Source: Anammoximicrobium sp032229885 (GTDB lineage Bacteria > Planctomycetota > Planctomycetia > Pirellulales > Pirellulaceae). From it: a stretch of DNA of 23,294 nt. The translations under genes and the position numbers were made by a program. The stretch spans positions 1 to 23,294 of the forward strand of contig JAVYAJ010000155.1 of assembly GCA_032229885.1 (NCBI GenBank), given 5' to 3'. Below, piece after piece: positions 1-9,800 of this stretch (positions are counted from its first letter, which is position 1; every line of letters starts with the position of its first letter). The notes below the pieces were generated by a model. The model did no database searches. It was not told where the DNA came from and saw only the letters and a list, made by a program, of their open reading frames with translations.

Positions 1-8
1 GCGGCGCC

Positions 9-93
9 AGCCCTGGGGCGTTGCCCCAGGCTACGGTGATCAGAGGCCTTCGGCCAAACAGATTCTTGGGTTGCGGGCGACAGCCCGCGTTAA
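9..93 (+). repeat. Left-flank palindromic repeat, inverted relative to 22956-23040
   Basis: This stretch contains three consecutive small palindromes. At 12-30 an 8-bp stem closes a 3-nt loop (CCTGGGGC / gtt / GCCCCAGG). At 45-55 GGCC/GGCC closes a TTC loop. At 73-88 GCGGGC/GCCCGC closes a 4-nt loop. The whole 85-bp unit is found again in reverse complement at 22956-23040, with about 10 mismatches by hand alignment. It appears to be a dispersed intergenic repeat of the REP-like kind. No gene is visible here. The repeat begins close to the window edge and may extend further left. Confidence 0.75.
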
Positions 94-127
94 GTTGTTG
101 AAGGATTACATCTTATGCTTGCAGTAG

Positions 128-235
128 CCCAGCGTCCTCTGCGTCCCTGCGTTTCATCGACATGCTTGCGCGGGCGAACTGGCTAGGCTACAGGAAAATA
201 CGTTTTGGAAACGCAGAGACGCTGAGGACGCTGAG
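128..235. repeat. Imperfect inverted repeat (28-bp arms)
   Basis: The arms are 128-155 and 208-235 and match 25 of 28 positions as inverted copies, enclosing a spacer of about 52 bp. The right arm reads NAETLRTLR in one frame. This resembles the widely dispersed intergenic repeat whose accidental translations read like AEAQRTQRNAE in many bacterial annotations. A 61-codon frame over it (162-347) is best explained as this repeat read by chance. From 236 to 513 I see nothing further that I can support. Confidence 0.65.
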
Positions 236-513
236 ATTTCGGCGCCCTGTCGTAGCCGGGAGAGACGTGACAGGCGAATCACGGCGGCTGGACACGGATA
301 GCGGGGATGAAGAAAAACGGTTAGACGCGATGTCTTTATTCGTGTGATTCATGGTCCTCGCCAATATTTCTCGGCCCCTGTTTGGTTGTGGCTGCGGGCC
401 GCGCTGAGGATCGTCGTCGGATTCAGACTAGATAAGACGCCAAGGTTATTCGTGCTTTTCGAGCGGCCGTGCACGATCTTGCGGCGAGAACGTAGCAAAA
501 CGCGACAAAACAA

Positions 514-541
514 ATGACATTTTTTTCGCGTTTGATATACT
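514..541 (+). promoter_or_regulatory. Candidate sigma70-like promoter with extended -10
   Basis: ATGACA at 514-519 matches the -35 consensus at 5 of 6 positions. TATACT at 536-541 matches the -10 consensus at 5 of 6. The spacer is 16 bp, and a TG at 533-534 gives an extended -10 element. The surroundings are unusually AT-rich for this genome, with a T-run at 520-526 and TAAAAAG at 541-547. Transcription would start near 548, leaving a leader of about 180 nt before the start codon at 731. This is the best promoter match seen upstream of the giant gene. Confidence 0.5.
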
Positions 542-559
542 AAAAAGCAACATTCCACG

Positions 560-583
560 CCCGTCGCCAAGCGGCGCGACGGG
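560..583 (+). promoter_or_regulatory. Leader stem-loop (8-bp GC-rich stem, 8-nt loop)
   Basis: CCCGTCGC at 560-567 is perfectly complementary to GCGACGGG at 576-583, with an 8-nt loop. It lies about 12 nt after the predicted transcription start and is followed by CCATTTT. It could protect the 5' end of a very long mRNA, act as an attenuator, or be a chance palindrome in GC-rich DNA. The short T stretch makes it a poor intrinsic terminator. Confidence 0.4.
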
Positions 584-664
584 CCATTTTGGACCACGAT
601 CCAGAGGTCGCCGGACCAAAACCTTGGTTTTACTCGAGTTGCGCTAGCACGAAAACGCTTCTTT

Positions 665-704
665 ACGCTGCGATTATACGTTTCGTCACGGTGCGATTAT
701 ACGT
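665..704 (+). repeat. Direct repeat pair in the leader, 23-bp offset
   Basis: TGCGATTATACGT occurs twice, at 669-681 and 692-704. Including flanking bases, the copies extend to 665-681 and 688-704 and match 16 of 17 positions. The offset of 23 bp is roughly two helical turns, so two copies of a protein could bind on the same face of the DNA. The pair ends 26 bp before the start codon. It may be an operator or a simple local duplication; the regulator is unknown. Confidence 0.5.
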
Positions 705-716
705 CATTTGGGTTAC

Positions 717-723
717 AAGAGGG
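717..723 (+). promoter_or_regulatory. Probable ribosome binding site for the giant gene
   Basis: AAGAGGG is a purine-rich Shine-Dalgarno-like stretch ending 7 nt before the ATG at 731. The next in-frame ATG, at 821, has no comparable sequence upstream. This supports 731 as the start, giving a 36-residue basic extension ahead of the sorting motif. Confidence 0.55.
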
Positions 724-730
724 TTCCCTG

Positions 731-871
731 ATGTTCATCAGACGAGCAGGTTCGGCCATTGGTTCCAAGCGACGCGCTTCTCGCCGACACCAGAAACAGC
801 GGGCTGCGTTTCAGCGCAATATGTCGCGTCACTTGACATTAGAGTCGCTCGAACACCGCCATTTGCTCGCG
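731..871 (+). other. N-terminal basic leader with planctomycetal LExLExRxLLA motif
   Basis: Residues 1-36 are rich in Arg, Lys, His and Gln. They are followed by LESLEHRHLLA at residues 37-47, after which the mature domains begin. This motif type is typical at the start of large secreted planctomycete proteins and is presumed to be a sorting or processing signal. A classical signal peptide with a long hydrophobic core is not visible; the only hydrophobic stretch is the short LLAV. The M31 start at 821 would shorten the basic region but keep the motif. Confidence 0.75.
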
Positions 872-3800
872 GTCGGGCCCGAACTGGTGACGGTCATGCC
901 CAACGCGGGCGCGTTTCTGCTGGATGGGGATCTGCGAACCGAGGCCCCGCGCGAGCTCACGTTGCGGTTCAGCCCGGGCCACGAGATCGATGGGGATACG
1001 CTGGGCGGGATCGTCATCACGCGGGCCGGTGGCGATGGCCAGTTCGAGTCCGGCAGCGTCGACTCGGACTTCGGGACCAACGGCAACGTCGTAATCGGAT
1101 TTCAGGCGATCCGGCTCGGCGCCGGAGGGAATGGGATCCGGCTCAATTTCACCAAGGACGATCTCGGCCCCAGTGCCCTGCCCACGGTTGCCGCCAACGT
1201 GGCGACCAAAGTGATCGACGTCACGCTCAACTCGAACGCGGCGACGCCCACGACGGCCCAGGCGCTGATCGACGCGATCAACGGCGACGCCGACGCCAGC
1301 GTACTGGTGCACGCCGTGAAACGCAGAGGCAACGCGATGGCGGCGGTTGGCGGCGCAGCCATACCGGTCAGCTACTCGCCGCTGACCACGGCCGGCGCGA
1401 ATGCGGCCACCGGATCGACCGATTTCAACGTCGGTGTGCCGCTCGAGGTGCGTTTTACGGCGGTCGCTTCCGGTGCGAGCGGCAACTGGTTGATGGTCGC
1501 GTTCCGCAAGGCGGATCTCGGCCCGTCGGCCGGGCCGGCCATCGCCGTCAGCGCACCCGCCACCAACCCGCCCACGCCCGCCACGATCACGGTCACGTTG
1601 AACACCAACGCTGCCAAGCCGACGACCGCGCAGAGCCTCGTGGCGGCGATCAACGCGCATCCGGCGGCCAGCGCCGCGGTTCGCGCCACCGTCCCGGTCG
1701 GCGATCCCGATACCGATATCAGCGCGCCGATGGCGGCGAACCCGGTCGTCCTGGGCGGCGCGAACGACGTCGTTGTCGCGCCCGGTTATCGCGATCTGAA
1801 CCCGGCGAGCACGAATGAGGTTGTTTTCCGCTTTGCCGAGCCGCTGCCCAACGACGTGTACCGGATCGAAGTGCGGGGCGTCGAACCGGACACGGTGTTG
1901 CGAAACACGGCGGGCGACGCCTTCAACGACGGCTTGGACGCGCGGATGACGTTCACCATCGATCTCGGGCCGCAGGTTACGGCGGTGGTCCCCCAGCCGG
2001 TGCTGCGCGATCTGACGATCAGCGTCGGCAGCGTGGCCAACCTGCGCGACGGGGACCGGATCATCCTGAACGTCGGCGGCCGACAGCAGATCCTCGAGCT
2101 GGACAACACGACGATCAACGATGGCGTGCTGTCGGGCAACATCAAGGTTTCGTTTACGCCGGGCGAGCCTGCGGCCGACGTCGCCTCGCGGATCCAGACG
2201 GCCATCGCCAGCATCAGCTCGAGTCTGGACGCTACGGCAGCGTGGACGTCCGGCAGTAGCCGCGTCACGGTCCGCGGCGGCGCATTTGCGCCGACCGCCC
2301 GTCTGGTGACCGCGTTGGCGGGCGGCATCACGCTGGCCGAAGGCGGCCTGACCCAGCGGACCGACGTCGTGACCGTGTTCTTCAACAACGACATGCTGGA
2401 CGCGACCACCGCGGAAAATCCGGCCTTCTACCGCCTGATCGACACGGCCGACGACAGGATCCGGATCCCGCGGACGGTCACGTACGACGCCGGTCAGCAC
2501 ACGGCCAAACTGTTGTTCGACGCACCGCTGCCCACGGCCACGTATCGGCTGCAGATCGGCGTCTCGGGCGAACCGAACAACTCGCGGGCGGACGCGGTCC
2601 GCTTGGGCACGCTGGACAGTTCGACTCCGTTTTCGACCACGGCCTATCTGGGCGACACGCCCGCCGGACCGGGGGACGTGGACATGTACCGGTTCGAACT
2701 GGCCAGCCCGGGCGGCGTCACCGTCACCGCGTCGCCCGCGGCAACGCTCGATACGTCGATTCGGCTGCTGGACGCCAGCGGTACGCCGGTGGCCGCGAAC
2801 CTGACCAACTTGGGCATGGGGCAGCAGGACACGTTGACAACGACCGGAACGCTGGTGGCCGGCACATATTACGTCGAGATTACCGGCAACGGCGGCGCCG
2901 GCGGCACGGGTTCGTACGGGGTCAAGATCACCACAACCGCCGCGCTGAGCCTCGCCAACGACGACAACAGCTCGTACGCCACGGCGACCGATGTGGGCGT
3001 GCTGGGGCTGGCCGGCAAGAACATCTCGGCCACAATCGCCCCGCAGCCTGTCGAGCGGCCGCCGATGCCCGGCGGCGAGGACGAACCGGGGCATCGCACG
3101 ATCAACGTAGAAAGCCACGGGGCCGGCAGCGGCACGAAGGCGAGCGCGCCCGGTCCGATTCCCGTCCAGTTTTACAACTTTGCCGATATTTACGGCGTCG
3201 ATCCGCAGGGCAACCCGCTGCACAACCAGATCACCGTCGAGCAGAAGCAGATGGCTCGCGACATCTTCGAGATGTTCGGCCACTATCTGGGGCTCCAATT
3301 CGTCGAACACGCCAGCGCGGGCTTGCAGGTCGTGACGGGCGATATTCGAGGGATGGCGCCGACGTACCCCGTCGAGGCCGTAGGCGGGATCGCCGGCGGG
3401 GGCCAGGTGATCATGAATGCCCTGCAGAACAACGACAACGATTGGATGGGCGGATGGATGAGCGTGGCGCTGCACGAGATCGGCCACGCGGTCGGGCTGG
3501 GACACGCCTACGATCTGGCGGCGGTCATGGGGGGCGGGCCCAACAGCGAGACGGCGTACAGCGGGTATGATCTGGACCACCTGCGCCGCCTGTATCCGCC
3601 GTACTCGACGGACATCGATCTGTACAAGTTCACGGTGACCGAGGCGGGCCATTTCACGGCCGACGTGACCGCCGAACGGCGTCTACCCACCGCCAGTATG
3701 CTGGATGCCGCGCTGCGGCTGTTCCGCGACCCCTATGCCACCGTCATGTCGGATTTCGGCAGCGCCGGTGTGGCTCGATTGCAATTCACGGCGGCCAATG

Positions 3801-6800
3801 CCGGCGTGTTCGGCAACGACATCCGCGTGGTCGTCCAAAAAGCCGACTTCGGTGGCGCCGGCGCGCCGACCGTGGCGGTCAGCGGGCATACCATCACGCT
3901 GACGCTGAACACCAACGCCGGCAACCCGACCACGGCGGGGCAGATCCTGACGGCGCTCGGCGGCAGCTCGGCGGCCAGCCGTCTGGTGACCGCGTCGCTG
4001 GTGTCCGGTGCGCCCGGCACCAACATGACCGGGATCGTGTCTGGCACGACGTTGGCGTTGGCCGGCGGCGATCGCGAGATCATCGCCCAGAACGACGATT
4101 TCAACGGCGACGATCCGTACCTGAGCATCGACCTGCAGCCGGGCACCTATTATCTGGGCGTGACGGCCAAGGGGAACCTGGATTACGATCCGACGGTGTC
4201 CGACACCGGCTTTGGCGGTCGATCCGACGGCGCTTACGATCTGCGACTCGATTTTCGCGTAGCGGCCGGATCAAGCCTTGTGGACATCGACAACCCCGAA
4301 TTGCCGCCCACGGCGTTGGACGGTGACGCCGACGGTGCGCCCGGAGGGGCTTTTAATTTCTGGTTCGAATCCGGCCAGACGATCTTCGTCGACAAGGCCT
4401 CGACGACGCCCGTCGGGCAACAGGATGGGGCGCTCGACAAGCCCTTCAGCACGATCGCGGCGGGCGTCCAGACAGCCGCCTCGCGGATCGTGGCGCCGGT
4501 CGATGGCGCCGCAGGGATCAAAGACGGCGATTATTTCACGATCAGCGACGGCTTCAACCCGACGCGGTTCTTCGAGTTCGACATCGGCGGCGGGGGCGTC
4601 ATCGGCACCAACAAGGCCATCGTGATCGGTGCGAACGCCACGGCCGCCCAGGTGGCCGCGGCCATCGCGACGGCCATCAACGCCGAGGGGCCGGAAGGAT
4701 CCGGCGCGTTGCAGACCACGGCCGTAGCGACAGGGGGCCGCGTGGATCTGGTCGGGGTCGCCGTCCTCGACGTCAGCGCGTCGCCCGGCTTGCTGCGCGC
4801 GCCGAATCTGATCCGCATCGTCGGCAATGGCGGCCCGGATCGCGACATCAATACGCTCAACGACGCGCGGCCGTACCTGATCGGCGTGGACAACGTGGGC
4901 AACACGCTGGTCGACGGCCGCAATCTGACCGTGCCGCAGGGCGCGACATTGATGATCGACGCGGGCGCCCTGCTCAAACTGCAAGGCGCCAACATCGACG
5001 CCGGCACGCCCGCGCTGGGGACCAATCGGCAGAACGCGGCGATCCAGTTGCTCGGGACGCCCCAGACGCGCGTCTATCTGACCTCGCTGCGCAACGACGC
5101 GATGGGCGGCGACAGCGACGGCGTGTCGACGGGCGCCAATCCGGGCGACTGGGGCGGCGTGGTCTTCCGCCAGGATTCGGACATGAACCGCAAGGGCACG
5201 CCGAGCCTGGGGGCCGAGGTGTATCTGAACGCCGTGTTCCAGGCCGATCTCAGCCATGGCGGCGGCCAGGTCGATGTCAACGGCGTGCCAAGCGTGTATG
5301 CACCGGTCCACATCGTTACCCAGCGTCCCACGATCGGCTATTCGCGGATCACCAACAGCGCCGACGCCGCCCTGTCGGCCAATCCGGACAGCTTTGATGA
5401 CGCCGATGGTCGCCACGGCCCCGATCTCCGGCACAACATCGTCACCGACAACTCGATTAACGGCATCTTCGTGCGGATCGAAACCCAGTTCGACGTGCCG
5501 CTCAACAAACTCAGCGTCAATGCCCGGTTCAACGCCCAGGACATCACGTATGTGATCTCCGAGAACCTACACATCGTGGGCAACGCGGGCGGCCCGATCG
5601 TCAGCAACGAGATCCAACAACTGAAAGTGCTCGGCAATCCCACCGGCGGCTCGCTGGCCATCAACGGCGGCAACTCGTTGCCCTCGAACGCCGATGCGGC
5701 GGCGATCACCCGCGAGCTCGAGGTTCTCTTCGGCGCGGGCAGCGTCCACGTAACCGGCGGCCCGCTGCCGCAGGCGCCCGTGGTGATCGAGTTCATCAAC
5801 CACGCGGGCAGCCAGAATCGCCCGCTGCTGAACATCGACAATAGCGGCCTGATCGGCGGCGCGGTCGTGGCCGAGACGTTGGTCGAGGGCGGTGTCCGGA
5901 CGGCGCGGCCCGGCGGACGGTTGTTGGTCGAGCCGGGGGTGGTGGTCAAGCTGAGCGGCGCGCGGATCGAGGCCGAACGCGGCTCGGGGCTGCTGATCGC
6001 CGAAGGCACGCCCGAGCTGCCGGTGATCTTCACGTCGCTGAAAGACGACCGGTTTAGCGGTCCTAGCGGGACGTTCGACACGGACAACGATGCCCGCGAG
6101 CCGGGCGGGGCAAAGCTGCCTAAGCCCGGAGACTGGGGCGGCATTCTGCTGAACCTGAACGCCCGCGCCAGCATCGACAACGCCTACATCGCGTATGGCG
6201 GCGGCCAGACGCCGGTCGAAGGCGACGACGGCAGCTTCAATACGATCGAGGTCCACGAGGCCACGTTGCGCGTCGCCAACACGACGTTCGAGGAGAACGA
6301 CAACGGCGCCAGTATCCCGGGCACGCGGGTCAACCGCGAGACGAACGCGCCGGCGGTGATCTTCGTCCGCGGCGCCCAGCCCGTGATCGTGAACAACGTG
6401 TTCCGCAACAACGCCGGCGCGCTGATCAGCATCGACGCCAACGCAATGGAAGCGCGTACGGTCGCCGATCCCGGGCGCGCTACCGGCGGGCTCGAGGCGT
6501 TCCCCCAGTTCGCCAACAATCTCGGCCCCCTCGTCCGCTTGAATCGGATGGCCAACGACCGCCCGATCGCCGGCTCGATCCTGGGGCTGCAGGTGCGGGC
6601 CGGCGCGCTCGACCGCGCCACCGCCTGGGACGATTACGACATCGTCCACGTTCTGGCGTCGGGCCAGATCACCGACGACAAGTTCCATTCGTCGGGCGGG
6701 TTGCGGCTGCAGAGCGCGCCGGATGCCAGCCTGGTCGTCAAACTGGGCACGGGCGCCGGGTTCCGGATCGGCTCGGACCGGACCGATCTGCTCGAGATCG

Positions 6801-9800
6801 CTGACCGCGTCGGTGGCAGTATGCAGATCGTCGGCGCGCCGGGTTTTCCGGTCGTCCTGACCTCGCTGCGCGACGATACGGTCGGCGCCAGCCTGACGCC
6901 CGACGGTTTTCCGCAGACGGACACCAACGGCGACGGCGCCGCCACCATGCCCCGGCCGGGCGACTGGAACGAGATCCTGTTCGACAAATATGCCAACGAC
7001 ACCAACATGGTGATCGTCAACGAGATCGAAAAGCCGTTGACGGGCGGGATGGACATCAACGGCACGCCTGCGCTGGCCCAGCCGTTGGGCGATCTGGCGC
7101 GAGATCTGAAGAGCGCCAACGAGAACCGCCGCGGCGGCTTCCAGGTGCACGGCTATATCAGCAGCGACGCGCCCCGCGACGTCGACGTCTACAGCTTTAC
7201 CGCCGATGCCGGGACGGAGGTCTGGCTGGACATCGACAAGGTCAATCCGGCGTTGAACACGATCCTCGAACTGATCGACTCGTCGGGCGTCGTGCTGGCC
7301 CGCTCGGAGAACAACGACACGCTCGCGTCCGGCGCGGTGACCGCGCTGTCGCTGGAGAAGGATCCGCAGAACGGCGGCGATTTCTATGCCACGACGATCC
7401 ACGACGCCGGGATGCGGCTGGCCCTGCCGGGCGCGGCCGGTACGACGAACACGTATTTCGTGCGAATTCGCAGCAACCCGGCGACGGGCAACTTGACGGA
7501 TCTGAAGGGCGGCTTGACCAGCGGCCAGTACCAGTTGCAGGTGCGGCTGCAGCAGCGCGACCAGCAGCCGGGCGTCGCGGTTCGCTTTGCGGACATCCGT
7601 TACGCGACCAACGGCGTCCATGTCCAGGGCCTGCCGTACCACAGCCCGCTGTTGAGCGAAACGGCCGAATCGCCGGGCGACAATCAGACGACGGGGACCG
7701 CCGATCCACTGGGCAACCTGTTGGCCTCGGATCGCGGCAACGTCAACTTTGGCGGCGCGTTGGACAACGCCAGCGATATCGATTTCTACACCTTTACACT
7801 GGACTATCAGCAGATCCAATCGATTCCCGGCGTCAACAGCGGCGGCAAATCCTGGCCGGTGGTGATCGATCTGGACTGGGCGGACGGGCTGACGCGAGCC
7901 GATACGACGATCGCGATCTTTGCCGCCAACGGGAGCCTGATCTACGTCGGCCGGGCCTCGAACGTCCCGGACGATCTGCCCGCGCCCGGTCAGGGACAGG
8001 ACTTGGACGATCTGGACCGCGGCAGCGTGGGGCGGAAGGATCCGTATATCGGCCCGATCCAACTGCCGGCCACCGGGGCGACGTATTATCTGGCCGTGGT
8101 CAACAACCAACAGTTCCCCACGGCGCTGAACGCCCAGTTCCTGAGCGGACCGAACAACACCTCGGCGCGGCTCGAGCCGATCACGTCGCTGACGCGGATC
8201 GCCGAAGACCATATCGGCTTTGTGGGCTACGACTCGAACGGCGCGCCGCTGACGGACCTCGGCGGCCTCGTGGGCGCGTTTTACAACAAGGTCTCGACCA
8301 CGCCCGACCCTCTGACGCCCCTGTTGGACACCACCAGCGAGTACGCCTTGGCCACGCACATCGATACGCTGCGGCTGCGCGATGTCGTGCTGTTCAACAC
8401 CACGCAAAACGGCCTGTATACCGCCAATCCGTCCAACGGCGCGCTGGCCACGACGATCAACCGCGATCTGGGCCTGAGCGGCGGCCGGCCGCTCAACTAC
8501 GTCCAGGATGTGGCGATGCGCTCCGACGGAGTGCTGTATGGTTATCAGCGCATCGACACCTACAACACCAGTTCTGGTCCAACCAACAACAACACCAACA
8601 ACAACACCGTGGGCCGGCTGTTCTACTTCGACACCGGCACCGGAGCCATGAACATCGCTGGGCCCGACAACATCCCGTCCGACACCGTGACGGGTTACGC
8701 GCCGGGTTCGCGGCAGTTCAACGAGGTCACGAACACCGACGACGTCGACGCCCTAACCTTCCAGCGCACCGGCATCAACACCGCCCGTACCGCTCCGGCG
8801 TACAACTTGTATTACTCCGTGCGCGAAAACGGCTTGTCCGCCACTGGGGCGACAACTTACAACTCGAAACTGTACCGGGCCAATCCAGACACCGGCAGCG
8901 CGGTGTACAATGCCACCTACGGTTACGGGGTCAAGGGCGACATCGAGCTGGCCGGAACCAGCCCCGCCACCGCGAGCCAAGGAGTCAGCGACGGGACGAA
9001 TAACGGCGCCTTGTGGTTTGAAACCCGAGCGCAGGGAACCCAGGCCAACGGCGTGTCGCTGCAACTCGTCAGAGCCCCTTCCAACGATAACACGACCAGG
9101 TTCGTCACGGTCACGGGCCTTCCTGCAGGTCCGGCGGTGGTCCGCGTCCAGATCTCGTGGGACTATACCAACGGTAGACCCACGGCCAGCATCTTGGCCG
9201 TCGCCAACGCCATCAACACCAGCACGGTCGCACAGCAGTACATGACGGCGTCGACCACCGGAACCAACAGTATTGCGATCGGCGAGGTGACGCTAGTCGC
9301 CGGCGGCGGCGCCGATGACGTGAACGGTCGGGTTCAAGGGACGGTGACGGGCTTGGCGTTCGCGAGCTTTACAGATACGGGCTCGACCGTGTACGGCGTG
9401 ACCAGCGGTGAAGGAACCGCCGGGTTCGGCGGCCAGTTGCTGGCCATCAATACGGGCAACGGTAACGCGACGATCCGCCGCGACTTTACGACCGACGGCA
9501 TCGGCACAACGGCCAGCAACGGCTTCCAAGGCTTGGCGCTGGGCCCGCAGAACGTGCCGGCTGTGGTAGCCCGGTTGGCAAGCAACATGAGCGCGACGGC
9601 GACCACGATCACGCTGACCCCCTTGACCGCGGGCATGGTGCCGACGACGGAGTTCGACCTGCTGGTCGACGACGAGCTGATGCACGTGGCGGCTGGCAGC
9701 GGCGCAACGCGGAATGTGACGCGCACAGCCAGCGTGGCGACCGCGCACGTGGCCAGCGCCGCCGCGAGCATCCCCGGATACTTCCGGAACATCCTGTTCG

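Noticed and set aside
162..347. 61-codon forward frame
   Set aside because: It reads through the right arm of a dispersed inverted repeat (NAETLRTLR) and has no Shine-Dalgarno sequence.
349..597. 82-codon reverse frame upstream of the gene
   Set aside because: It has no recognisable domain, overlaps the best promoter and the leader hairpin, and its composition gives no support for coding.
589..1818. 409-codon forward frame overlapping the gene start
   Set aside because: Most of it lies within the giant gene in another frame and is Arg/Gly/Gln-rich with no domain. The giant gene's frame has the RBS and the sorting motif.
839..3652. 937-codon antisense frame
   Set aside because: It mirrors the coding frame of the giant gene. 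G/C-rich third positions remove stop codons on the opposite strand. The translation is Arg/Val/Asp/His-rich with no recognisable domain.
5567..8407. 946-codon antisense frame
   Set aside because: It shows the same codon-bias shadow: low-complexity basic translation, no motif, and full overlap with well-supported domains.
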